A DNA stretch of 64,000 nt from Glandiceps talaboti. Lineage: Eukaryota > Hemichordata > Enteropneusta > Spengelidae. The notes under the pieces were generated by a model. That model worked only from the letters and a program-made list of their open reading frames with translations, was not told the origin of the DNA and made no database searches. Made by a program: the position numbers and the translations under genes. The stretch is from assembly GCF_964340395.1 (NCBI RefSeq), contig NC_135561.1, forward strand, positions 15,966,461 to 16,030,460. Direction: 5' to 3'. Below, piece by piece: positions 51,434 through 63,285 of this stretch (position 1 is the stretch's first letter; every line of letters begins with the position of its first letter).

Positions 51434-52751
51434 TCAGGGCATATATGCAGTGATGGAGAGCCAGTTACACAGCCATTACCTATGTAAAATTCAGAGCAGA
51501 ATCACCAGCCTGAAGGAAATACAACAAAACAAGTCTCAACCTGCTCAAAGACAATGGCATGTAATGAATGGCTAAATGGGAAATTGCATAACATTGAATT
51601 TGTGTAAAGTGCAAAAAATAGAAGTCCAACAAAAGCCTAGTAGCCCAATTTGCAGTTCTGTATACACAAAAACAAATACTGGGTTGTGACAGAGTAGAAC
51701 AAACTAAAGTCAGAACCAGAGTCAAAACCAATGAAAGGGTAACTGAAATAGTATCTAATAGGGTTCTCCTAGCCTAAGCAATAATGCTAGTACAAGTGAA
51801 AATCTAGTGAACTTGATACCCCTTACCCACCCACACATAACATATCAACTATGCTTGAGTTTACAAAATATACCAAGGTTGCTTTGCGTGATTCAAGTTG
51901 ATTTTCATCTCCTGAACACTTGATGCACACTTAACTAACTTAACTTCACAAAAACGGCCAATTTTAGCCATTTTTTATGGGGAAATGAAGCAAGACTTGA
52001 CCCAACATACCAAGTATGGCCCTAGAATCTTATAATAACGGAGGTCACATTTTTCTATATCCAAGCCATTTAAGATACAAAATGACCCCACGTTTAGAAG
52101 TGTGTTTCTTATTCTGTTGCCCCATCGAAGAAGAAAAAATTACAGGCAGGGGGTAAACTACTTCATGGGTCAGGCAGAAATGTGTGTGTTCACTGTGTGT
52201 TGGAAGGGGGTCACCTCCGCCAAACACGAACAGAAAGCTGATAGGGGTGGGATTTTGTACACTTCCTGCAGTGAGTGGTACTAGTAAGTGTGTGGGGGGT
52301 TTCAGGATTGTTGGGTTGGTTTTTTTGCATGTTATGCAATAAACAGCAATAACTAAATAGGTTTGGCAGTGGTATGAATATACGCAATGCCAATGAGTTG
52401 CCTACCACGCCTGAAACAAGAGGTATATCAATCACGACGCAACACAACACATAGAAAACATAATGAATGCAAGGGTACACATCTCGGCTAATTGAGTCAC
52501 CAAACCAATACCCGTTACAACTACAATTCTCTTTTTCGAGCCTCTTCGCAAAATCTGTCTGGGACCATTTTTTTACGACTAACTGTGAAATTTCACAGCT
52601 AACACCGCCAAAACCACGACGGGCAAATCAACAACATGAATGACAAACGTTACGGGGTAACTGTGTGTAACATTGAATACGGTACACGGTGATTTGATGA
52701 CTCAACAAGCCAGCTGTTTCAACCGCATTAACTCCAAATATTATAGACCCC

Positions 52752-52757
52752 ACTTAC
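52752..52757 (-). other. EXT1: 5' splice donor of EXT1 exon 1
   Basis: On the minus strand the coding frame reads GAC AA, followed by GTAAGT, a near-ideal metazoan donor. Reading through would give AAG TAA, a stop right after the conserved lysine. That explains why the open frame seems to end here while the protein is far from complete. The phase-2 split of the last lysine codon matches the known human EXT1 exon 1/intron 1 junction (coding base 962, also phase 2). Confidence 0.93.
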
Positions 52758-53656
52758 TTGTCGAACTCGGCGTTGTCTTGTTCGCACCTTGCATCTTTGT
52801 ACTTCTCCCAATTTTTCCCGTGCTTGCACGTTGTAAGCAGAATAATGTCTTGTCCATTATGAATGTGAAATAAGGCATTTCTGGTTTCCGATCCGATCCC
52901 CGATAAATACCGTTTGCCCTTGAACACTAACAAGTATTTCCTACCTATGGGGAAATTGTTTGTTTGAAGATCGCCCCGATTTCCACCTTTCTTGGGGTGA
53001 TCTTTTGGAAATAATGGTATTGATATATCAAATTTAGGTCTGAAATTATGAAAACTGAGACTCGCTTTGGCTAGAATGGCTTGTCCTTGGTCAAAACTAA
53101 GATCTACCTCCGTGTAGTCGGGCCAAGTACCTGAATACAGATTGAAAATAACATGGTTCTGGCCATTGTTCCATTGCGGTAACGATTTAATTTTTGTTGG
53201 AACGTTTTTCACGTAGTCTGGACTAAGGTGGTCCCTATCTAAGGTGTCTATAGAAGGTACAAATACACATGCTTTCGAAGGATCACTAGTATATAACCTC
53301 GATTCACGAATTGACGTTAAAATCTTTTGATACGCCTCGCTAACTTTCTCTCCTTCCTGTGTTGGGTACACATACACTTTGAATTCGTCTTTACACAAGG
53401 AGAAATCAAAACAAGTTTCCATCCGACATTTATGATTCTTATAAAGGTTAGTCCTCGCTACCCTCCTCTGTCGAGGTGATATGTGTAGATCTTGGTCATA
53501 GTGGACGTCATCTTGGTCGAGATACGACCGAAGACTCGAAAGTTGATCTACGTTGCGTCGATTTCCATTTCTCAGTACACGAAGTCCACAGAAATAAAAC
53601 AATACCAGCAAAACTCCGCTGAAAGTCACCAAAATGTAGCGCTTCTTGGCCTGCAT
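52758..53656 (-). CDS. EXT1: Exostosin-1 (EXT1), first coding exon (partial gene)
   Basis: This exon encodes the first 299 codons plus two bases of exostosin-1. EXT1 is the Golgi/ER type II membrane glycosyltransferase that, with EXT2, polymerises the GlcA-GlcNAc backbone of heparan sulfate. Seen: cytosolic start MQAKKRY, a hydrophobic signal anchor at about residues 8-26, a variable stem, then HISPRQRR (58-65), a three-cysteine block C77/C82/C88 ([13 protein letters not shown]), and the start of the GT47 exostosin domain at FKVYVYP (92-98). Family landmarks follow: [50 protein letters not shown] and LLTTCKHGK. The start at 53656 is the first ATG after an in-frame TGA at 53696-53698; the frame between holds only a TTG. 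The exon ends ...DNAEFDK in phase 2, as human EXT1 exon 1 ends ...DNTEYEK. The rest of GT47 and the GT64 domain lie outside the window. The EXT1 assignment over EXT2 or EXTL rests on remembered family sequence. Confidence 0.97.
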
Positions 53657-53730
53657 GGAGAAGGCACATCCAGCACCGATCTGTCTTGAAACCAATCACA
53701 GATTACCTACGAGACAGGAAAAAACGGAGC

Positions 53731-53775
53731 CTATTTTACGGGGAATTCCACCTCCTTCCGTTCACCAGACGCCAT
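53731..53775 (-). promoter_or_regulatory. Short upstream ORF in the EXT1 leader (14 codons)
   Basis: The ATG inside the YY1-type motif (53775-53773) opens a frame of 14 codons, MASGERKEVEFPVK, ending in TAG at 53733-53731. It ends 74 bases before the EXT1 ATG. Its start context (AAG ATG G) is a strong Kozak match: A at -3 and G at +4. If the leader includes this ATG, the ORF could dampen EXT1 translation. If transcription starts below 53775 it is irrelevant. Confidence 0.35.
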
Positions 53776-53779
53776 CTTG
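53768..53779 (-). promoter_or_regulatory. YY1-type element CAAGATGGCGTC
   Basis: The minus strand reads CAAGATGGCGTC, which matches the core AAGATGGCG of the YY1 motif in sense orientation. The site is about 112 bp upstream of the EXT1 ATG. In animals this motif is often found in this orientation in the first tens of bases of transcripts from TATA-less promoters. Assignment is by motif only. Confidence 0.5.
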
Positions 53780-53954
53780 TGTTCGCTGAACCTAGCTAAG
53801 TTACATGTGCGGATATGTCAGTTTCAGGGTTCCCACATTCCAGTATAGTAATTTCTAAATATTTACACAGCACATGACGGCATTCCAGACACGTTGCGCA
53901 AATCGATCCCAAGCTTAGATTTAATACGAATATTTACGCCCTTTAGTCAAATTT

Positions 53955-53967
53955 AAGTCAAAGGTCA
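53955..53967 (+). promoter_or_regulatory. DR1-like nuclear receptor site upstream of EXT1
   Basis: AAGTCA-A-AGGTCA is one mismatch from the DR1 consensus bound by HNF4, RXR and COUP-TF type receptors. It lies about 300 bp upstream of the EXT1 start codon, near the CRE. Motif evidence only. Confidence 0.35.
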
Positions 53968-54022
53968 ACAGAGAAGTGCGAGATATGTGACATTTAGGGC
54001 TCTCTGAAACTGTGCATATTTA

Positions 54023-54030
54023 TGACGTCA
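54023..54030. promoter_or_regulatory. Palindromic CRE (TGACGTCA) upstream of EXT1
   Basis: A perfect CREB/ATF consensus palindrome lies about 370 bp upstream of the EXT1 ATG. Two other perfect copies occur in the window, at 16994-17001 (intron) and 63711-63718 (far upstream). The promoter-proximal one is the most plausible functional site. Motif evidence only. Confidence 0.4.
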
Positions 54031-54073
54031 TTCAGGGCGGCGAGACAAAACTTTTGAGATAGATTTGAACGTG

Positions 54074-54358
54074 ATGAGCCGGCGACTTCAAAATGGGGAA
54101 CTAACAAGATCACAATATATCACGACTTTGATTAACACCTTGTCTAAAAATATAACAGAATTATTGGTTTCAAAACGGGAAACTCATCTAAAAACTGGGG
54201 TTTACCTCTTACGGCCTCCGACAAGGGCGAGTCTAGTAATACATAGGCCTACTGCATATACTGTACGTGCATTTGAAACACGTGCTCGTTGGAACAAAAA
54301 AATGAAGTTTTATTTTATTCCCATCTTTCAGAAATCACACAGTGAAATTTTATGCTAG
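54074..54358 (+). CDS. Unrecognised open frame, divergent from EXT1 (doubtful)
   Basis: An ATG at 54074 opens a plus-strand frame of 94 codons that begins MSRRLQNGELTRSQYITTL and ends in TAG. It points away from EXT1, about 280 bp from the likely EXT1 start, where a divergent partner would sit. The first 40 or so residues look amphipathic and protein-like, while the rest (basic, then FYFIPIFQ) does not. No known family is recognised. GTACGT at about 54263 could be a donor, but nothing else supports splicing. It may be chance, or the first exon of a divergent transcript. Confidence 0.15.
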   Translation: MSRRLQNGELTRSQYITTLINTLSKNITELLVSKRETHLKTGVYLLRPPTRASLVIHRPTAYTVRAFETRARWNKKMKFYFIPIFQKSHSEILC

Positions 54359-55479
54359 ATTTTCGCTATGAAGGGTGTATTTCTACGATTAGAAAAAATA
54401 CAGTAACCATAGAAACTGTAAATAAATGTGAATTTTATATATTGAGGGCGCTCTTACGTAAATTCTTATTTTAGTAAATGATGATTTGTGAAACCACCGG
54501 GCAGTTGAGTTAGTCACGCGTGCACTTTGTGTCATCGTCAGAGAAACAAGGTAAAGCGGAAGTCGGACGTTAGTCAGCCCAAACCAAACATGAAGTTATG
54601 AAATATCGTCAAAGTTGTCCGATTTATCCTTTGTAACTCTATGAAAATAGCACTTGTTAATGTTAGTGTTAGTAAAATTTGCGTTTACCTGATCTGTGTA
54701 ATTTTCCGCCGATGATAATACGTGTAGTTATATCTGCACATTCTCTATGTTTCCATGGAAATGACTAACTTAAATCGCAAGTACTAATCAAGTATATCGA
54801 ACATTGAAATGAAGGGACAATATATCCTCCGTTCTCCGTTGTCTTCTAAGAGCTTAAAAGCAATATTTGGTTCGTTCAGAGTTTGTTTACTCGTGTTTAC
54901 AGTGGTCCTGTCATAGACACCGTTGCACGTAAATAAACTCGCCAACAGGGACTAAATAATGATGACTCATAAGCTTTGAAACAAAAAAAAATACCAGGTT
55001 AATTCCAATGCCCCCGCAAAGTCAACCCACATGACCATGCAGACATAAAAGTAGGTAATTTAAGTTTCCACACGTGTTGCAGACATTGAAAACTTTATGA
55101 TCGTATCATTACTGTAATTCGGTTTACAATTGCTATAATTAATAATTTAAACATGAAACAATAGTACGTGTGTTTCCCCCTACATTAAAGTCTGCCGTTT
55201 AAATGGAGACCCCTTTGTTTCTTATTATGTTGATGGTGTTCTTAAGTAGGTTGCCATTTTACAGGGAATGTATGGAATGATTGAGCAAGCTGAAACAAAA
55301 GCCAACAAAAATTGACTAGTTCAAAATCGGCGTGTGAAAAACGCTTCCGAAAACAGATAAGGGGTTGAGTTTTAACAAACAACAGTAAACTAATATATGA
55401 TTACAATCCGCAAGTTAAGCACATTATTTGATGGAAACCAATGATAGCGATTGGTGTCAGCTGACCCGTGTACCATTGT

Positions 55480-55650
55480 GTGCCACGTCAATGCTACCTG
55501 TTGGCACTATATCACGCCGCCGCCGGACCACCGGGGTCACCTGTTTTTCCGTGGCCATGGGCCCAGCTCGTCTGCTGCCTACGTTACACCTCGCTGTACG
55601 TGTTTCCTTCTCCTATTCGCACTGCGACAATGTCCACGGATACCAATTTG
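55480..55650 (+). other. GC-richer island with overlapping open frames, unidentified
   Basis: This segment is visibly GC- and CpG-richer than its surroundings. All three plus-strand frames stay open through it, with open stretches of about 60-107 codons. No frame gives a protein I recognise. GC-rich sequence lacks stops by composition, so the open frames are weak evidence. It could be an exon of an unknown gene, a CpG-rich regulatory element or a relic. Confidence 0.25.
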
Positions 55651-56252
55651 TAACAATTCAATGTATACTATACGTACGAATATACACACAGTACTCGAAT
55701 ACAAACATGCCCAAAAAAGCCACGGAACGTTTAGAATAGTGAAAATCAACACTTTTCTTTTTTTAGTTCAATAGAACTTATCTTAATTGTTAGAATTTAC
55801 ATTTGACTGTCATTCCCTATTTTGATCATATAAATTTAGGAAGCCGGAAAAAAAAATTTCCACAATAACGAATCTAGTGCTATCCTTTGATTTCTCTCGA
55901 TCTTAGACTTTAGAGATGAATTGATACCACGTTGGCATCTCAGTAGACTTTCAGAGGGACACGTCTAAAACGTGATGATGGGTGAACTATTTTCAAATCA
56001 ACAGGTGTTTACATGAAAAGCGCGCCCTTTTTTTGATCGACCAATCGTAGTGTAGGGGGCTCAATAACCAACAGCGTACTTACATGGCGGAAAGTTGTCG
56101 ATGTCATCATGAAATGTACTGCATTTATTTTCGAAATGTCAACTGCCCACCGGCCATTCACCCTAAAGTTTCACAGACCATGTAGTCCAAAGACTTCACA
56201 TAGTTCCTGACCATCTCAAGCCTTGTACATTTCAAACTGTGGTTATTGTGAC

Positions 56253-56290
56253 CATGGAGGTATAAATAAGGGGAGACTTATACCTCCATG
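56253..56290. repeat. Perfect 13-bp inverted repeat, 12-nt loop
   Basis: CATGGAGGTATAA at 56253-56265 is exactly mirrored by TTATACCTCCATG at 56278-56290. Either strand could fold. No T-run or gene end lies nearby, so a terminator reading is not supported. Confidence 0.85.
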
Positions 56291-56404
56291 TTGAGACCAC
56301 GTGACAAGTCTCTGACATATATTTCTGACCTGGTGTAATGAATGCATTGTGCTGTTAATAATCATATTTAACTGAATTGAAAATATATCAAAGTAATTTT
56401 AAGC

Positions 56405-56406
56405 AC

Positions 56407-56485
<79 letters not shown>

Positions 56486-56992
56486 ATGTCTGTCTGTCTG
56501 TCTGTCTGTCTTTCTTTCTCCATCCATCCATCCATCCATCCATCCATCCATCCATCCATCCCGTCCATCCATCCACTCATCCATCCATCCAGCATCCATT
56601 TCATCTATCCATCCATCCATCCATCCATCCATCCACTCTTCCATCCGTCCATCCGTCCGTCCGTCCATCCATCTATCCATCCATCCATCAATCTATCCAT
56701 CAGTCCGTCCATCCATCCATCCATCCATCCATCCATCCATCCATCCATCCATCCATCCATCCATCCATCCACCCACCCATCCATCCATCCATACATACAT
56801 ACATACATACATACATACATACATACATACATACATACATACATACATACATACATACATACATACATACATACATACATCATTGATACTGGATGAGCCA
56901 TCCATCTACCCACCCATCCACCCATCCATCCATCCATCCATCCATCCATCCATCCATTCATCCACCCTTCCATCCATCCACTCATCCAACAC
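56405..56992 (+). repeat. Compound CTGT/CCAT/CATA/CCAT microsatellite
   Basis: Order: CTGT units 56405-56512, CCAT units with CCGT and CACC variants 56519-56790, CATA units 56791-56880, a short unique spacer, then CCAT again 56898-56992. All blocks are tetranucleotides related by single-base change, consistent with stepwise conversion of one array. Frames of 90-170 codons through it are artefacts. Confidence 0.97.
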
Positions 56993-57910
56993 TACATTTC
57001 CGACTCATCCAGACTATGACAGACTTCGATGTTATGCGAACCGTCCTGTCATTTTGAACATGGGATAAATTAATCGTAACACAAACCAATCACCTCGTTG
57101 TCACACTTGTCATGTCTTCATATCACAGCAATCTATCGAATGACTTCAAACGTGTGAAGCTACAATTTGATATCTGAGACCACAGTGGAGATTTTCAATA
57201 TTGGTCTGAGCTGATGTAAACGCACGGTTACAGATATAATAGCCCTGTCTATCATTCAAATCCCCACCTACACGGTCCAAAGGTGTTACCTTAAAGGATT
57301 TCCGGTCTTTGAAGCATGTTGTGACTTGTAACACATGAGGTGAGGAGTGATATGATCGATATGATGATGACGTATGTGTGTCGTGGCAACTGATATTAAA
57401 GTACTTCGATGGAACAATTTGGAATGGCTCGACTCGTACGATTTTGCAGGGGGGCATATAATGACCCTGGAACAAATACTCATGATTAGTATATGTCAAT
57501 ATTATGTAAGAAATTGTAGACAATCACGCGACTCAATAAATCGATCCCCTGCTCATGCACGTGTGATACCAAAACGTTATACTTATAGTCAAGCAAAACC
57601 ATTTTGTCAAACGAATATGTGTGTCCCGAATCACTTGGACTTTAATTTTCAGCAATGTCTCTTACCATAGATCGAAACAAGAAATTTAAGATTGAATAAA
57701 CTTGTTATTTAGACCATTAATCTGCGATGTCATGGCCGTGTAAGCAGTATACGTGGGGAAAATAATTCTAAAACTGTTGCAAATGCACCGGTTTCCAAAT
57801 TTTGCAGAACAAAGCACAAGTCAATTGTACGTCGAGTCCTTCACTTATAAATCTTGTAAAGAAGAGTTACAACTTACATCCTCTGGTGACACTATAGACA
57901 TTAGAGAACA

Positions 57911-60070
<2,160 letters not shown>

Positions 60071-60074
60071 AAAC

Positions 60075-60121
60075 AACAACAGCAGCAGCAGCAACAACAA
60101 CAACAACAACAACAACAACAA
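60075..60121 (+). repeat. CAA/CAG trinucleotide microsatellite
   Basis: CAACAACAG and CAG units followed by about ten CAA units. On the minus strand it gives a poly-Val/Leu/Ala frame; no gene is supported. Confidence 0.92.
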
Positions 60122-60400
60122 CCGAATAAAGACAAATAGTGTTTTGTATTGAATTACATACACAAATAGAAAAGTTAGTACAATCCGCAATAAAACGTGT
60201 CCAAAAGTATTCAATACTCAACACCGAAAAGAAGAAGAAGTGACATCTTTTAAAATGTTTCGTTCATAATCAAACAATATTAATTCACAAACGTGAATGA
60301 TGACGAGAGATGAATAGTTCAATGTAGGATAAAAAATACAAATATTTCTAAATAAAATTTAAAAAGTAAAGTGAACTATTTTTATCCCTCACTACATTTT

Positions 60401-61288
60401 GGTTTTGTATTCATAGCACTACATACTACTACATACTGGCTTTGTATTCACAGCACTGCATACTACTACATACTGGCTTTGTATTCACAGCACTGCATAC
60501 TACTACATACTGGTTTTGTATTCACAGCACTGCATACTACTACATACTGGCTTTGTATTCACAGCACTGCATACTACTACATACTGGCTTTGTATTCACA
60601 GCACTGCATACTACTACATACTGGCTTTGTATTCACAGCACTGCATACTACTACATACTGGCTTTGTATTCACAGCACTGCATACTACTACATACTAGCT
60701 TTGTATTCACAGCACTGCATACTACTACATACTGGTTTTGTATTCACAGCACTGCATGCTACTACATACTGGCTTTGTATCCACAGCACTGCATACTACT
60801 ACATACTGGCTTTGTATCCACAGCACTGCATACTACTACATACTGGCTTTGTATCCACAGCACTGCATACTACTACATACTGGCTTTGTATCCACAGCAC
60901 TGCATACTACTACATACTGGCTTTGTATCCACAGCACTGCATACTACTACATACTGGCTTTGTATCCACAGCACTGCATACTACTACATACTGGCTTTGT
61001 ATCCACAGCACTGCATACTACTACATACTGGCTTTGTATTCACAGCACTGCATACTACTACATACTGGCTTTGTATTCACAGCACTGCATACTACTACAT
61101 ACTGGCTTTGTATTCACAGCACTGCATACTACTACATACTGGCTTTGTATTCACAGCACTGCATACTACTACATACTGGCTTTGTATTCATAGCACTACA
61201 TACTACTACATACTGGCTTTGTATTCATAGCACTACATACTGCTACGTACTGGCTTTGTATTCATAGCACTACATACTACCACATACT
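60401..61288 (+). repeat. 37-bp minisatellite, exactly 24 copies
   Basis: Units start every 37 bases from 60401 to 61252 with no length change (24 x 37 = 888 bp). The unit begins GGCTTTGTATTCACAGCACT and ends GCATACTACTACATACT. Copies 11-17 (60771-61029) carry GTATCC in place of GTATTC as one contiguous block. Edge copies 1 and 22-24 share CATAGCACTACA instead of CACAGCACTGCA. As 37 is not a multiple of 3 and the plus strand lacks stops in every phase, open frames of up to 298 codons arise with a 37-residue period. No start signal, domain or conservation supports a protein. Confidence 0.97.
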
Positions 61289-61663
61289 GTTTTGAAGTTG
61301 ATTGTGCTGTCTGAAACATTTTCAATTTTGGCTAAGTCAGTTAGAAGGGGAGGTTTTGGTGGTCTGAGGCCTAAATAAAAGAATTTAGTTTTTTTTATCC
61401 TCGCTTCTATTATTAATCTCGCACCTAACGAAAGTGTGAGATTACTGTAGAATTATATAGGAAATAGAATTGGTCCGTCTATTACCATGAATTCAATTGA
61501 AAACTCTAGATTTTCCTTTTCCCTAAATATTCTTCAAAATCTGAATTTTAAAATTGACTTCTGAAGTATCTAATCAACCGAGAGAATATTGCCCCAAGAT
61601 TTGCTACTCTTAATAACGTCAGTATACATTTTATATCTATGAAAGGCTATTAGCAAATTGACA

Positions 61664-61747
61664 CTCCGTACTTCACACTTCACACTTCATACTTCACAGT
61701 TCACCCTTGAAGTGTGAAGAGTGAAGTATGAAGAGTGAAGTATGGAG
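61664..61747. repeat. Long hairpin built of TGTGAAG heptamers
   Basis: The left arm (61664-61703) is a run of CTTCACA-type heptamers. The right arm (61708-61747) is the mirrored run of TGTGAAG, AGTGAAG and TATGAAG. Reverse-complemented, the arms align over 40 bases with about six mismatches, around a 4-nt loop. CTCCGTA and TATGGAG-type ends close the arms. Confidence 0.85.
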
Positions 61748-61937
61748 ATTGACGAGTGAAGTGTAAAGTCCGTAATATGCTTCGTATGTACTACTCCAAT
61801 TTTGTCATTAGTAGTCTCTAATAACTAGAAAAGCCGTGCACGTGATAGGGCGCCCTCATCCATCGATCAACCCCTTTCAGTCTGTGTGAGTGATAACTGA
61901 TAGGTTAGGCGTGGCATGACGCGTCGGATCTTAGAGA

Positions 61938-62075
61938 CTACTTCATCGGTTACCTGTTTTACAACAAATCATTAATTCTTCCTAATTATCTACCCCCTCT
62001 ACGTTATCTAGCTGACATGATCACTTCACCCAGTGTTTACTGTGACATATTTCTCTTCAAAAGCTATCTAGCTAT
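61938..62075 (+). repeat. 138-bp direct duplication, first copy
   Basis: From CTACTTCATCGGTTACCTG to AGCTATCTAGCTAT this segment is repeated at 62277-62414 (offset 339) with a single C/T difference. The near-identity implies a recent event. Confidence 0.95.
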
Positions 62076-62276
62076 ATCAAATTCTGTGAATGTGAATTTT
62101 TAATTATAATTGATAATAATAATTAGCACACTTTTCTTCAAAGAATATTCTCCCGTGTTCACTGTAGTAAAGTTTCATACAATTAGCAAATCTTCGATTC
62201 ACACTCATCTTCAAGTTCCATTTGATTGGTTTTGCAGACCGTTTTACAAATTCCCTCTACGGCACTTCGTGTCAGT

Positions 62277-62414
62277 CTACTTCATCGGTTACCTGTTTTA
62301 CAACAAATCATTAATTCTTCCTAATTATCTACCCCCTCTACGTTATCTAGCTGACATGATCACTTCACCCAGTGTTTACTGTGACATATTTCTCTTCAAA
62401 AGCTATCCAGCTAT
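62277..62414 (+). repeat. 138-bp direct duplication, second copy
   Basis: Second copy of the segment at 61938-62075. GGGCGCCC palindromes flank the pair (61848-61855 and 62452-62459), and a longer one, AGAGGGCGCCCTCT, is at 62784-62797. A 119-codon frame through this copy starts with TTG and is not recognised as a protein. Confidence 0.95.
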
Positions 62415-62799
62415 GTCAGTCTATTATATAAGCATTGTTTATGCCGTGTCAGGGCGCCCCAACACATAAGGCAATCCCTTCAGGTGCAAGGTCGTTAACG
62501 GCGGAGCAACACGGTCTTAATTAGAGGACCCTCATTATTTACGGCCTGGGCAAGGAAGAGGGATATGCATATCGCATAAATGTCTTGAGGAAATTTGCTA
62601 TTTCTGTATAGTAACTCTAGGCTAAATAGTTTCCTAGAGGAGTGAAATTTGCAAAAGCTTCTGCCGTTGGAGAGGATATTCCTTCCAACACCCTCCCAAA
62701 GACCGTGCTTTAATAGCAAGTAACGATTGAAAGATATAATGGTAGAGCACACATTCGTGTTTCGTTAAACAAGATTTCCACTAAGAGGGCGCCCTCTAT

Positions 62800-63211
62800 C
62801 GTCAACAACATTTCGAACTGATTGGATTCTCGCAAGCTCTCGTCATCGAGTTATAAATTAACCAAAATAAAGCGAAAAACTAATAACCCCGAAAACAATT
62901 TATTATGATCAGTAGAAATACTTATTCTCGCCATGTTTCTTGTAAAGGAGGGAGGGCTCAAATCGAAAATTCAGGCGTCAAACACAGAGTTTTTCACAAA
63001 TGATCAAACCCCTGTAGTCCGTAAATGCTTCAGTATTTCCAACTTTATGTCCTAAACCCTCATTGGTATGATACTCCTTAGGGCCGGGGGTGGGGCCGTA
63101 AATAGTAATGGCGATCCATATCCAGTACATTCACTCTAGCTTTCCGTTGAAGTATTGTTCTTTGCACATCGTGATACAATACATTTAATTGCATTATAAA
63201 CGAAATAGACA

Positions 63212-63285
<74 letters not shown>

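Larger units (their letters stand above)
49990..52740. other. Intron sequence adjoining exon 1, little structure
   Basis: Besides the poly(A) and G13 tracts nothing specific is seen. It lies directly downstream of exon 1 in the direction of EXT1 transcription, where intronic enhancers are common, but no motif cluster was noticed. Confidence 0.5.
1..52757 (-). other. EXT1: EXT1 intron 1 (5' portion, at least 52.7 kb)
   Basis: Everything left of the donor is transcribed as intron 1 if the gene model is right. No EXT1 exon 2 was noticed; in vertebrates it is short and would encode a stretch like ATFCLVPRGRRLGSFRF. No nested gene with recognisable protein similarity was seen on either strand. 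The content is AT-rich sequence with microsatellites, tandem duplications and short inverted-repeat elements, listed separately. A very long first intron is also a feature of vertebrate EXT1. The acceptor is not visible, so total length is unknown. A small exon could have been missed by eye. Confidence 0.85.
53657..53800 (-). promoter_or_regulatory. EXT1: EXT1 5' leader and probable core promoter
   Basis: The stretch between the start codon and about 53800 has no TATA box that I can see. It contains a YY1-type element at 53768-53779, which in many TATA-less metazoan genes lies just downstream of the transcription start. This suggests a start near 53785-53800, by inference only. CpG dinucleotides are visibly more frequent here and across the exon than in the intron. 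An upstream intron in the 5' UTR cannot be excluded. Confidence 0.5.

Noticed and set aside
52754-52756. Premature stop making EXT1 a truncated pseudogene
   Set aside because: The TAA is part of a GTAAGT splice donor at the conserved exon 1 boundary, so the gene is interrupted by an intron, not by a mutation.
53657-53695. 13-residue N-terminal extension of EXT1
   Set aside because: It would start at a TTG directly after an in-frame TGA. The conserved family start MQAKKRY is the first ATG.
60371-61267. 298-codon open frame (and 262- and 151-codon frames in other phases)
   Set aside because: It is the 37-bp minisatellite read through. The unit has no plus-strand stop in any phase, so all three frames are open and repeat every 37 residues. 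No protein family or start context supports it.
60401-61288. CRISPR-like array
   Set aside because: The 37-bp units are directly adjacent with no spacers, and the window is animal DNA; it is a minisatellite.
62110-62469. 119-codon frame over the second duplicated segment
   Set aside because: Starts with TTG, hydrophobic and AT-driven composition, and the same peptide stretch occurs in the first copy without a longer frame.
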